From contig JAUXWR010000468.1 in assembly GCA_030680075.1 (NCBI GenBank), positions 1 to 64,000 on the forward strand: a DNA stretch of 64,000 bases, read 5' to 3'. This DNA is from Legionella sp. (GTDB lineage Bacteria > Pseudomonadota > Gammaproteobacteria > Legionellales > Legionellaceae). Positions 25,982 to 34,587 of the stretch are shown one piece after another. The notes under the pieces are model-generated. The model searched no databases. It had not been told where the DNA came from and saw only the letters and a program-made list of their open reading frames with translations. Made by a program: the position numbers and the translations under genes. Every line of letters begins with the position of its first letter. The stretch's first letter is position 1.

Positions 25982-26745
25982 GCCGCGCCACCCTTGCGAT
26001 AAATCGCCAAAATATAGGAACTGAAATAACGATTGTTAATATTATCGAGGATTTTGAAATTTCTACAGGGTCCGGCTATTCGAAGCATGCTTTTAACCAT
26101 AAATTGCAAGGGACTCCCATATTTGTGTTTAGCAATGGGTAATGAGGGTTCAAAAGAGCCGATATAATTCAAATACAATGATTGCAGCGAAAAACGCGCT
26201 TCCAAATCACGAAAATAATCCAGGTTCATGATATCCAGATTATGTTTATCTAAAATTTCCTGATCAAGGGTTCGTTGTATAAACGAATAGATCCCACAAA
26301 AATTGGGAACACCAAGAATCAATACCCCACCTGGCTTCAACCAGCGCAAATGCAAATCAACAACAGCATCGACATCCTTAAAATGCTCAATAAAACCAAA
26401 TGACATGACAGCGTCAAATTGGCGCGACGGTTCTGATTGAAAAAAATCGCCAATCAGGATGGCGCCTGTATCAAGACCGAGCATCTTAAAATTTTCTAAC
26501 GTCGCCTGCATTCCTGCCGCTGAATATTCTAAGCCATAGGGATTAACACCAAATTCTTTCGCCATGAAAGCCAGCCATTTACCAGGCGCACAACCCACTT
26601 CAAAGACATCGCCAGATAGCCGCGGCAGGTGTTTTTTTAACCCATTGGCAAGGCAGCGGTCAAAAGACAAATTAAAATCAACTTCACTGGGGAGCTTACA
26701 ATTCGCCCAATAATTTTCCCAAAAAGTTACTTCTGTTAACTCCAT
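25978..26745 (-). CDS. Class I SAM-dependent methyltransferase
   Basis: A 255-residue methyltransferase. SAM motif I is FEVGCAPGKWLAFMA, with MSFGFIEHFKDVDAVV as motif II/III region and WLKPGGVLILGVPNF as motif IV. It likely O- or N-methylates a sugar of the growing glycan or a nucleotide sugar. Methylated legionaminic acid derivatives are known in Legionella LPS, so this is a candidate, but the target is inferred. It lies 48 nt after the 26794 gene and is coupled to the GT4 downstream. Confidence 0.85.
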   Translation of the reverse strand: MELTEVTFWENYWANCKLPSEVDFNLSFDRCLANGLKKHLPRLSGDVFEVGCAPGKWLAFMAKEFGVNPYGLEYSAAGMQATLENFKMLGLDTGAILIGDFFQSEPSRQFDAVMSFGFIEHFKDVDAVVDLHLRWLKPGGVLILGVPNFCGIYSFIQRTLDQEILDKHNLDIMNLDYFRDLEARFSLQSLYLNYIGSFEPSLPIAKHKYGSPLQFMVKSMLRIAGPCRNFKILDNINNRYFSSYILAIYRKGGAA

Positions 26746-26793
26746 TAGATCTCCTGACTCCTGATAACCTCACGTAAATGCGGCGAATTAGTA

Positions 26794-27951
26794 CTAACAA
26801 TCACCTGAAGCAAGTAAATGGCTTACTTCATCAACAACTATTTGATGAGAGACACTATCTTTCATTTGATTAGATAAAAACTCGGTATAATACGTTTCAT
26901 ATTTTTCTTTATCCACTTTAATATTCATTGCAATAGTAATTTCTTTTTCAAAATTCAAAAGAGAGCACCCCAGCATCTCAGCTGTCATTTTCATCTGATT
27001 ATATTCATGAGTGTGGATTTTTTTTATCTCTTCACTAAAGATAAGGCAAAGAGGCTTTTCATAAATTACTGCATAAGATATGGCAGTTGAGGCATGAGCA
27101 ATAACTATTGCAGAGTTTTTCACTAGAGAGCTGGTTTCACCAAAAACAACCCGTCGGCCCCCAAATGGGTTCACTGGATAAAGGGCCTTTGGATGCGCCG
27201 CAATTGCAACTGTAGTGTCATATCTTTTCTCTATTTCCACAAAGAAGTTGTTCAAGGCATTATAATATTTTTCTGCAGTCACTCGTGCATTATTTTGAAT
27301 GCTGAAGTCGGGATGAAAAGGCAGAAAATCATCAATGAATACACAATAATTATCAGGTAATTCAGAGGGTCTGCTGTTATCACTACAGGAGCAATCAATA
27401 TCAAAATGATGAATTTTTGACAGTTTGACGGAGTCCGCCTTATGTAACCTTTCAGCCAAATTTCCCGCTACAAATGTTAGATCATGTCTTTTAATAATGG
27501 GTAAAAATTTAAAAATAGCCGAACCAACCAATGAAAGAATCAGGTGTTTTTTATTACCACTGAAAACTCTCTGAAGAAAGGCACTTAAAGTTGTTTTTGG
27601 TTGGCTTATAAAGGGTAGATAACCCCGGCCAAAAAATATGGTTTTCTTCTTACCTGAATTTAGAAGAAGATAAATCGGGAGTGATTTCAGGTTGCGCGTC
27701 AACTGAATAACAAATGCCACATTATTGTTTTCTTGCTTCATTTTCGCATTTAGGGCTTTTAGCGTGGCAATTTTCAAATAATTAATTTCCTTAAGATTGG
27801 AAGGAAAAACCATATCATATCCAAGGATTGAGCCAATATCCCAATACTCAATGAGGAAATTATTTTCTATTAACTCATACACAAAAAATTTGCGCTGAAA
27901 ATCCGTTGTAGGTGGATGTGGCATAAGAAAAATGATTTTCTTTGGGCTCAT
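26794..27951 (-). CDS. Unrecognised glycosyltransferase-like protein next to the CMP-sugar synthetase
   Basis: A 385-residue cytoplasmic protein of no family I can name. Possible GT-B features are IFLMPHPPTTDFQRKF at the N-terminus, AIAAHPKALYPVNPFGGR, and an AIVIAHASTAISYAVIYEKP segment. The last resembles the donor site of polysialyl- and CMP-sugar-type transferases, where His-Ser/Thr-Ala binds the nucleotide. The ATGA overlap with the CMP-transferase gene at 27948 makes a legionaminic acid transferase an attractive hypothesis. Low GC compared with neighbours. Confidence 0.6.
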   Translation of the reverse strand: MSPKKIIFLMPHPPTTDFQRKFFVYELIENNFLIEYWDIGSILGYDMVFPSNLKEINYLKIATLKALNAKMKQENNNVAFVIQLTRNLKSLPIYLLLNSGKKKTIFFGRGYLPFISQPKTTLSAFLQRVFSGNKKHLILSLVGSAIFKFLPIIKRHDLTFVAGNLAERLHKADSVKLSKIHHFDIDCSCSDNSRPSELPDNYCVFIDDFLPFHPDFSIQNNARVTAEKYYNALNNFFVEIEKRYDTTVAIAAHPKALYPVNPFGGRRVVFGETSSLVKNSAIVIAHASTAISYAVIYEKPLCLIFSEEIKKIHTHEYNQMKMTAEMLGCSLLNFEKEITIAMNIKVDKEKYETYYTEFLSNQMKDSVSHQIVVDEVSHLLASGDC

Positions 27952-28634
27952 TTCATCCCCAGAATTGCTTCAGCGAGTTTCCAATCCCACTCGGTGTCAA
28001 TATCAAGTGTTTCTTTGGGGTTATCAATTATCAATGGGCACATAGTATTCCCGTAAAAAGAGCGATCATTGCGAAGAGTATCGGGAGTTGCAAGATAAAA
28101 AGCACCATTGATCACATAGGCGGGTTCAAGGTCTTGTGATCGGGATAAGAGGCCTTCATCGTTAATAAAAGGTTGAAGCGCCCTGTCTTTCATCTTAAAA
28201 CACCAAAGCGGATGAGATTTCGCTGAAGACACCGCTATGACCGAGCAATTATCTTCGCTTTTGAAAAGGTGAATACCGCTCAATATAGTGTTGCGGCTCC
28301 GAAAAGGAGAGGTAGGTTGCAATAACATTACCCCATCAACTTTATCATGTTGACTTTCATACCAATCCAAGGCATGCAGACAAACATCTATCGAAGAAGC
28401 CGTATCGCTAGCAAGTTCTGTGGGCCTGAGCCAGGGCACAGTAGCCCCTGCCTGGCGACTAATTTCAGCGATTTGCGGGCAATCGGTAGAAACGAGAATG
28501 TCACAAATACCAGGAATTTCCGTAGCTGCATCAATACTCCACTCAATAAGTGGCTTACCTCCTAAAGGGCGACTATTTTTGCCAGGAAGTCTTTTAGAGC
28601 CGCCTCGCGCGGTTATTATGGTCAAAATTCTCAT
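27948..28634 (-). CDS. CMP-N,N'-diacetyllegionaminic acid synthase (NeuA/LegF family)
   Basis: A 228-residue acylneuraminate cytidylyltransferase. It has IITARGGSKRLPGKNSRPLG as the CTP-binding signature, VSTDCPQIAEI, LASDTASSIDV, LLQPTSPFRS and the C-terminal DIDTEWDW metal/CTP motif typical of NeuA/LegF. It makes the CMP-sugar from the product of the legionaminic pathway encoded upstream. The gene has ATGA overlaps with both hisH and the putative transferase. The PseF-like FPTRSQD segment is replaced by LLSRSQDLEPAYV. Confidence 0.88.
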   Translation of the reverse strand: MRILTIITARGGSKRLPGKNSRPLGGKPLIEWSIDAATEIPGICDILVSTDCPQIAEISRQAGATVPWLRPTELASDTASSIDVCLHALDWYESQHDKVDGVMLLQPTSPFRSRNTILSGIHLFKSEDNCSVIAVSSAKSHPLWCFKMKDRALQPFINDEGLLSRSQDLEPAYVINGAFYLATPDTLRNDRSFYGNTMCPLIIDNPKETLDIDTEWDWKLAEAILGMK

Positions 28635-29269
28635 TGCATCAAAAACCGTCGTAAAATTTTTAACCCAACTTCCCCACTCTTTTCAGGATGAAATTGACAG
28701 CCGGTGATGTTTTCGCGCCCAATCACACTGGTAATAGATACCCCTTCATAGAGACAATCCGCAATTTTAGCGGAAGTTTCTGCAGGGCAGGCCATAAATG
28801 AGTGAACAAAATATACATCTTCATCGGGGTTAATATCATTAAGAATAGTACCCTCCCAGTGGGTACGCCCTTCTGGTAACATCAGAGAATTCCAGCCAAT
28901 ATGAGGGATTCTGGTGGTTGGGGCGAGAGCTGGTATAGCGATTACTTGACCAGGTATTAATCCAAGACCCGCTGTCGTGTTAAATTCATCACTTTTATCC
29001 AGTAACATTTGCATGCCTAAACATATGCCTAAAAGAGAAGTTCCACGTGCCGCGACCTCACGCACAGTATCATCAAGTCCTTGCTGACAAAGAGCCTGCA
29101 TTCCATAAGAGAAAGAACCCACACCAGGTAATACCACGCGGCTGGCTGTTAAAATATTTTGTGGCGAAGAGGTTATTGTTACCCTCGCCCCACATTGCTC
29201 AAGGGCTCGACTGACACTTAACAAATTACCTGCGCCATAATCAATGACAGCAACATCAAGCGTGCTCAT
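28631..29269 (-). CDS. hisH: HisH-like glutaminase of the legionaminic amidination module
   Basis: A 212-residue class I glutamine amidotransferase. C83 in GICLGMQML, and H194 and E196 in CQFHPEKSG, give a complete triad. It is the second HisH homologue in the window. It overlaps the HisF-like gene by 14 nt and the CMP-transferase by 4 nt. It supplies ammonia through HisF for the amidotransferase at 30023, most likely to form the acetamidino group of legionaminic acid derivatives (Leg5Am7Ac) known in Legionella LPS. Confidence 0.88.
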   Translation of the reverse strand: MSTLDVAVIDYGAGNLLSVSRALEQCGARVTITSSPQNILTASRVVLPGVGSFSYGMQALCQQGLDDTVREVAARGTSLLGICLGMQMLLDKSDEFNTTAGLGLIPGQVIAIPALAPTTRIPHIGWNSLMLPEGRTHWEGTILNDINPDEDVYFVHSFMACPAETSAKIADCLYEGVSITSVIGRENITGCQFHPEKSGEVGLKILRRFLMQ

Positions 29270-30026
29270 AGCGTCTCACCCCAATACCTGCTTGTGCTGC
29301 AACCTGTCGAATATCCGCAATTGTGGCTCGCCCATAATGGAGAATATCAGCCATGGCAATAGCATCTGTACCGCCTTCTTTTACCGCATCAATTAGGTCA
29401 TCAGGTTTTCCCATGCCCCCGCTGGCAATAACAGGAACATTCACTTCCTGAGTTACCGCTTTTAATAATGCGACATCAAAACCCTTACGTGTGCCTTCCC
29501 TATCTATCGAGGTCAATAGAATTTCGCCTGCACCAAGAGCTACCCCTTGCTTGACCCAGTCAATGACATCCATACCGGTGGGTTCGCGTCCATTATCCGT
29601 ATAAACTTCCCAGCGCATGGGTGCTGTTTCTTTTGCCTCAATGGAAAGAAGCATACACTGACTGCCAAAACGTCGCGCAATCATGGTAATAAGTGCAGGA
29701 TTTGCGACGGCGGCTGTATTAATCGCCACTTTATCCGCACCAGAGCGAAGAATATGAGCCGCATCGTCCACTGAACGAATGCCACCGCCCACCGTTATTG
29801 GCACAAAAACATCCTGCACTGTTCTTTGCACAATTTCACTGAGGCTATTGCGTCCATATAAGCTTGCAACAGAGTCCATATAGATTAACTCGTCAGCCCC
29901 CTGTTGATAGTAACGACGCGCGTGCTCATTGGGAGACCCAATGACACGCAGTCCCTCTAAATGGATGCCTTTGATGAGATTTGGCCCTTTGATATCAAGG
30001 CGTGCAATAAGGCGAATTTTTCTCAT
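29256..30026 (-). CDS. hisF: HisF-like protein of the legionaminic amidination module
   Basis: A 256-residue HisF homologue from the ATG at 30026, which overlaps the amidotransferase stop as ATGA. The open frame's longer N-terminus is ignored. Asp11 is kept (RLIARLDIKG) and position 130 is Glu (LLSIEAKE) instead of Asp. Other HisF features are conserved: VGGGIRSVDDA, VAINTAAV, LLTSIDREGT and IASGGMGK. It likely channels ammonia from HisH to the amidotransferase and has partly relaxed cyclase residues. Contrast with 13094, where both aspartates are lost. Confidence 0.88.
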   Translation of the reverse strand: MRKIRLIARLDIKGPNLIKGIHLEGLRVIGSPNEHARRYYQQGADELIYMDSVASLYGRNSLSEIVQRTVQDVFVPITVGGGIRSVDDAAHILRSGADKVAINTAAVANPALITMIARRFGSQCMLLSIEAKETAPMRWEVYTDNGREPTGMDVIDWVKQGVALGAGEILLTSIDREGTRKGFDVALLKAVTQEVNVPVIASGGMGKPDDLIDAVKEGGTDAIAMADILHYGRATIADIRQVAAQAGIGVRRYEHA

Positions 30027-31192
30027 GCCAAAACGTGCCCTTCTTCCCAAATTGGATTTTTTAATTGCCAAATACCATTGTTATTTTTCCAAAGGTGATG
30101 TGAGCGCCAGCTATCAACTACATTGTAAAAATCTTCTTCGCTAATTGCGCAATAATCCAGAAATTCCGTTAAATATTTTTTGGGAAACTCGCCATCATAC
30201 CGTTTAACCAGGGCTATGCCCTCTTCACGGGTAATCTTTCCATCCCTGATTTCATGAGCCGTGTCAGAGGTGGTTCTGCCAATGCCGAATTTGATAAAGC
30301 CAAGATAATAATGAAACCCGTCAATCCTGTCATCAAGGCTTGCGTATTTGGAATAGGTTCCTTCAGAACGCTCTGAATTAGGCGTAAATCCGGTATTTTC
30401 TGTGCAGTAGTAAAAATTTTCTTGTGGATCCCAGAATTTGTAATAACCGAAGAAATGAATGGTCGTGCGATTTTTCAAAATATCGTCATAACGAGGTGCC
30501 GTAAATGGCTTTAAATCTGCTTCACTAACGCCATGCTCAGCCCAAAATTCGGGAGGGAAACCGGAGAAATAATGTTTGTCATGATCTTGAATATCTCTGT
30601 CCGGGCGAAAAGCGTTTTTCATGCACCCACCGTATTCAACCTCGCCATTTTCTCCATACATTATTAAAGATACATTGTGTTTTACCGCCATTTGTAAGGG
30701 AAAATTGGTCTGACCGTATATGAAAGGCTGAAATGGGTCGCCAAGGTAATTAAAAGCGAGTTGAGTCAATTTTCGAGTAACTTTTCCATTTGGGGTTCCA
30801 AGAATATTGTCAAAACCTGACGCAATAAACGCATCAAGATTTCGCCGCCCTATTTCAGTGGCTTTGAGGGGCGCCCAGGTTACGGTCAAGGGGTTCATCC
30901 CGTATTTATATTTAAGCTGATGGGCTACAAAGCTACCATCCTTGCCACCGCTACAAGGCACGATGACGTCATATTCACCATTGCCTTTTTTGTAACGATT
31001 GCAAAGCTCGATGAGCTCTTGCTCACGCTCATCCCAATTCACCTGACTGCGTTTGTAGTCAGCATAATTGCAAGCAGAGCAAATACCCACTTCATCAAAT
31101 TGAATACGTGGCCGCTGATTTGAAACGGTACATTTTTTGCAAAATTTTACTTCAAGGGGCAAATTGTATTGCCCGATAATATCTCTTTTCAT
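30023..31192 (-). CDS. N-acetyl sugar amidotransferase (LegX/PseA/WbpG family), third copy
   Basis: A 389-residue ATP-dependent amidotransferase. Zinc-type CxxC pairs at C18/C21 and C38/C41 precede the intact PP-loop SGGKDG at residues 81-86. LKYKYGMNPLTVTWAP and MYGENGEVEYGG follow. It should amidinate an acetamido group on a legionaminic-type sugar using ammonia from the adjacent HisH/HisF. The gene heads a coupled trio that runs directly into the CMP-transferase gene. A 134-nt gap with a repeat separates it from ptmE, so it may be transcribed partly on its own. Confidence 0.88.
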   Translation of the reverse strand: MKRDIIGQYNLPLEVKFCKKCTVSNQRPRIQFDEVGICSACNYADYKRSQVNWDEREQELIELCNRYKKGNGEYDVIVPCSGGKDGSFVAHQLKYKYGMNPLTVTWAPLKATEIGRRNLDAFIASGFDNILGTPNGKVTRKLTQLAFNYLGDPFQPFIYGQTNFPLQMAVKHNVSLIMYGENGEVEYGGCMKNAFRPDRDIQDHDKHYFSGFPPEFWAEHGVSEADLKPFTAPRYDDILKNRTTIHFFGYYKFWDPQENFYYCTENTGFTPNSERSEGTYSKYASLDDRIDGFHYYLGFIKFGIGRTTSDTAHEIRDGKITREEGIALVKRYDGEFPKKYLTEFLDYCAISEEDFYNVVDSWRSHHLWKNNNGIWQLKNPIWEEGHVLA

Positions 31193-31279
31193 GACACCTA
31201 GCCTTTAAACAATTAAGTATGAAGTTCTTTTTTTTATTAATTTTTAAGCATGCTCTGAGCAAACCGTAAGTTGGTAGTT

Positions 31280-31330
31280 GGTAGGTTGGGCCTTGGCCCA
31301 ACAAGCTGTCCGGCGAAGCGCTCGACCTAC
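31280..31330. repeat. Dispersed intergenic repeat overlapping the ptmE stop codon
   Basis: GTAGGTTGGGCCTTGGCCCAACAAGC begins at 31280, and GCGAAGCGCTCGACCTAC closes at 31330. The ends GTAGGT and ACCTAC are inverted, with internal TTGGGCC/GGCCCAA symmetry. The terminal CTA (31327-31329) is the TAG stop of the minus-strand ptmE gene. The rest of the 31193-31326 gap shows nothing else I can support. Confidence 0.75.
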
Positions 31331-32415
31331 GTTAGCTTAACTCCCTCTAAATTAGCTTTTCTAAGATCATCTTCACGTCCTACATCCAACCATGGTTCAT
31401 GCATAGGATAAACAATGGTACGTTTCATCTTATCTTTCAGGCGTGTAAAAAGTGTCGGCATGTCGCAATGTTCATTCGCTTGCAAATGAGTCAATGCCTC
31501 TGGCTCCAATACATAAATCCCTGAATTAATATGAGTACGTGAAATAGGTTTTTCCTCAAAATTCAAAATATCGACACCGCGGGTATGAACCACCCCAAAC
31601 GGATTTTGCCATTCATGCAAACGAACAGCCATTGTTGCGGCAGCTTGATGACGACAATGAAAATCAAGTAACTCGCCATAGCGAATATCCGTCAATACAT
31701 CACCATTTGATACCAAAAACGGGGAATCAGGACGTGGGTTTAACAGGCCAACAGCTCCAGCTGTTCCCAAAGGGGATTTTTCCCGTAAATAATCAATTTT
31801 TACTTGCCAGAGGCTACCGTCACCAAAATAATCTTCAATCATGTGACCCAAATAATGAATAGCGACGATGAAATGATGAAACCCCTCTGCTTTGGCTCTT
31901 TCGATAATATGCTCAAGCATGGGCTTGCCGCTGACAAGAAGCATGGGTTTAGGGCAATTTTCAGTATGGGGACGCAATCGCAAACCTTGGCCGCCTGCCA
32001 TGATAACCATTAGATTTGGGCGAAGAGTGGGTGCTGCAAGCTCATCCCACAAATGTAAACCGACAACCCGTCTTTCATTATCAACTATCGGTAACTGATG
32101 AATTTTATTAGCCTGCATCAGTTGCAATACGGTGTCTCGATTTAGTTGTTTAGGGACTACTAATGGCTCACGATGCGTTATGCCATCAATAAGGCTTTCC
32201 ATTGTTAACCCACGTAACAATCCACGCCTGATATCCCCGTCTGTAATCGTTCCTAATAAAGTGCCATCAGGAGCAATGACCAGCACTACCTGCAATGCTG
32301 TTTCATCCAGATTGCAAATTGCCTGTTGTAAGGTTGCATTGGCAGGAAGCATCGCTTTTTGCCAGGTTTGTACTGACGCAGTCTCTGCTATTTGTTCATT
32401 TCCCAATTCAAGCAT
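31327..32415 (-). CDS. ptmE: CBS-domain sugar-nucleotidyltransferase, PtmE-type (glucosamine-1-P guanylyltransferase)
   Basis: A 362-residue protein from the ATG at 32415. Two CBS modules occupy about residues 15-125 (TITDGDIRRGLLRG and IHQLPIVDNERRVVG). The nucleotidyltransferase domain starts at VIMAGGQGLRLRPHT (around 137-151) with CPKPMLLVSGKPM. In Campylobacter jejuni, PtmE is this fusion and makes GDP-GlcN, the entry to the GDP-linked legionaminic acid route. The neighbouring leg genes support that role. The terminal codon lies in a dispersed repeat. A TTG at 32433 is an alternative start. Confidence 0.88.
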   Translation of the reverse strand: MLELGNEQIAETASVQTWQKAMLPANATLQQAICNLDETALQVVLVIAPDGTLLGTITDGDIRRGLLRGLTMESLIDGITHREPLVVPKQLNRDTVLQLMQANKIHQLPIVDNERRVVGLHLWDELAAPTLRPNLMVIMAGGQGLRLRPHTENCPKPMLLVSGKPMLEHIIERAKAEGFHHFIVAIHYLGHMIEDYFGDGSLWQVKIDYLREKSPLGTAGAVGLLNPRPDSPFLVSNGDVLTDIRYGELLDFHCRHQAAATMAVRLHEWQNPFGVVHTRGVDILNFEEKPISRTHINSGIYVLEPEALTHLQANEHCDMPTLFTRLKDKMKRTIVYPMHEPWLDVGREDDLRKANLEGVKLT

Positions 32416-33589
32416 GATTGCATCCTGCTCCAAACTCTACGTCATGAAAGGATTTTTTAAGAATAGTGTCCAGGGGATAAGTCTCTAGAACCTTTATTAT
32501 TTTTTCACAGGCACCGCGCTCACCATAAGGATTGGAAACAGCTTGCAAAGACGCCTGAAATGATAATGAATATAAGGTCTCAATCGCTGCATTGATGGAT
32601 AATGCCGTTGGTTCGCAATCAATAACACTGGAAGCTTTTAGGCGCCCCCGTTCGCGATCGCCAATATTTATCGTTGCCTTTTTGAAACTCGGTACTTCAA
32701 TTAAGCCGCTGGAAGAGTTTCCAATCACGCCATCCACATATTGAAGGCACGAGAAATAACGCAATTGCCCGAGAGAGATATAGGCTTTGGCATTAGCGCG
32801 CTTACTCACAAATTCTTCAATCATCTTGATGATTATTCGGCTGTCGGTATCCGCATTAGGCATCGTAAAAATTAAATGAATATCAGGATGGGCCTCCAAT
32901 GCTTTTAATAGTTCAGCTATTTGTCTACCGGATGACATATTTTCAAGAGTGGAGGGATGAAACGTCACCAGAAGATTTTTGCACCCAAATTTGAAATCAA
33001 GTGCCTCTTCGAGTACAGGTTTCTCTAACAAGGTTAATTTGCTGATGTTATCAATGCCGAGCCCTCCCACCAGAAACACGCGCTTAGGCGCCTCACCTAA
33101 TTGAATCACTCGATTCAGGTAAGCGGGAGCTGCGACGAAATGCAAATGGGACATCTTGGTAATAGAATGACGTATTGCCTCATCAAAGGCTCCCTCGCTT
33201 GTCTCTCCACCATGTAAATGTGCTATCGGAATGCGGGCTATCATAGCGGCGGTCGCGGCTGCAAGTACTTCAAAACGATCGCCTAATACCAGCAGCAAAT
33301 CAGGCTGTAAATCATTTAGCGCATCAGCAAAACCGATAATCCCGACACCAATAGCCTTGGTAACACCTACGGATGTATCAGAGCTAAGCAGCATTTCTAC
33401 TTTACGATTAATCTTAAAACCATCGTTTTCTATTTCATGCCATGTAAGCCCAAACTCCGGTGAAAGATGCATGCCGGTGACAAGCACTTGCAGCTCAAGT
33501 GCTGAACTATTTTTAATGCCTTCCATTAGCCAGCGCAATAAACCATATTCAGCACGACTACCGGTAACAACACATATTTTGCGACTCAT
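32408..33589 (-). CDS. legG: NDP-N,N'-diacetylbacillosamine 2-epimerase (hydrolysing)
   Basis: A 393-residue NeuC/LegG family enzyme. It has VVTGSRAEYGLLRWLM at the N-terminus, LVLGDRFEVLAAA, HLHGGETSEGAFDEAIRH (hydrolysing-branch signature) and TFHPST. It epimerises C2 and releases the nucleotide, giving 2,4-diacetamido-2,4,6-trideoxy-mannose for LegI. It has ATGA coupling to legI upstream, and its stop overlaps ptmE. Assignment to legionaminic rather than sialic acid synthesis follows from legB, legC and legH next to it. Confidence 0.92.
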   Translation of the reverse strand: MSRKICVVTGSRAEYGLLRWLMEGIKNSSALELQVLVTGMHLSPEFGLTWHEIENDGFKINRKVEMLLSSDTSVGVTKAIGVGIIGFADALNDLQPDLLLVLGDRFEVLAAATAAMIARIPIAHLHGGETSEGAFDEAIRHSITKMSHLHFVAAPAYLNRVIQLGEAPKRVFLVGGLGIDNISKLTLLEKPVLEEALDFKFGCKNLLVTFHPSTLENMSSGRQIAELLKALEAHPDIHLIFTMPNADTDSRIIIKMIEEFVSKRANAKAYISLGQLRYFSCLQYVDGVIGNSSSGLIEVPSFKKATINIGDRERGRLKASSVIDCEPTALSINAAIETLYSLSFQASLQAVSNPYGERGACEKIIKVLETYPLDTILKKSFHDVEFGAGCNHA

Positions 33590-34587
33590 AATTCGATTAA
33601 CTCATCCACTGAATAATTACGTTGTGCTTTACGGCCCTGAATTGCGTCCCACTGCATGGGAGAAAGGCCCGTGCCTGGGCGTTTAACGGCAATATTGCGC
33701 TCACTGAAAATTTCTCCGGTGTTAATGGTACACGCGGCAACCAGTGATTTACGCGCAATCACCTTGTTTTTAGATTCACTCGTGCTTGGGCGCTTGATAC
33801 CGTCCCCCAGAGCTTGTTCAATATTACGGATGGCTTTAATCATCGCTTTTAGCTCATCAGGTTCAAGGCTTGCTTTTTGATCAGGGCCTGGAAGACTTCT
33901 ATCGACGGTAAAATGCTTCTCGATAATAGTTGCGCCTAATGCTACCGCGGCTACTGCGACCTCAATCCCCGCTGTGTGATCAGAATAGCCTACATTCACC
34001 CCAAAAGCTTCCCGTATGGAAAGCATCGCGCGCAAGTTTACATCAGCCATTGGGGTTGGGTATTCGGTGTTACAATGAAGTACCGTAATATAATCGCGTG
34101 ACGTACCGGCTTTTTCCAATATATCCAGAGCCGCTTCAATTTCTCCCAAAGTTGCCATGCCCGTTGAGAGAATGATGGGATAGCCATAACGACCTACATG
34201 ACGCAAAAAGGGAAGATTGGTAATTTCTCCAGAGGGAATTTTAAACTGCTTAAGACCCAAACGCACCAGAAGATCAACACTTTCCTCATCAAATCCTGTG
34301 GAAAAAAACTGGATGCGGCGTGCCTGGCAATGGTCAATTAAGGCTTGATGCATTTCGGGAGTTAGCTCAAGGCGCCTTATCATAGCTTGTTGCGATTCAG
34401 ACACATCGGTTGTCATCAGTTGATAATCCGCTTTTTTAGCGTCAGTTGTTACCAATCGGTTTGCATTAAAGGTCTGGAACTTAACCATATCAGCGCCGGA
34501 TTCTGCAGCTATATCAATTAACCGGCGCGCGAGATCCAAATCACCATTATGGTTTACACCCGCTTCCGCAATAATCAGCGTTTTCAT
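33586..34587 (-). CDS. legI: N,N'-diacetyllegionaminate synthase
   Basis: A 333-residue NeuB-family PEP-dependent synthase. IIAEAGVNHNGDLDLARRLI opens the barrel, with MVKFQTF, LHCNTEYPT, GYSDHTAGIE and IEKHFTVDRSLPGPDQ as active-site segments. The C-terminal SAF domain is complete and includes the KRPGTGLSP arginine segment. It condenses the LegG product with PEP to N,N'-diacetyllegionaminic acid. Length is normal. It overlaps genes on both sides by 4 nt. Confidence 0.93.
   Translation of the reverse strand: MKTLIIAEAGVNHNGDLDLARRLIDIAAESGADMVKFQTFNANRLVTTDAKKADYQLMTTDVSESQQAMIRRLELTPEMHQALIDHCQARRIQFFSTGFDEESVDLLVRLGLKQFKIPSGEITNLPFLRHVGRYGYPIILSTGMATLGEIEAALDILEKAGTSRDYITVLHCNTEYPTPMADVNLRAMLSIREAFGVNVGYSDHTAGIEVAVAAVALGATIIEKHFTVDRSLPGPDQKASLEPDELKAMIKAIRNIEQALGDGIKRPSTSESKNKVIARKSLVAACTINTGEIFSERNIAVKRPGTGLSPMQWDAIQGRKAQRNYSVDELIEL

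Noticed and set aside
33231..33686. 151-codon plus-strand frame
   Set aside because: Antisense to legG/legI; composition follows the conserved minus-strand genes.
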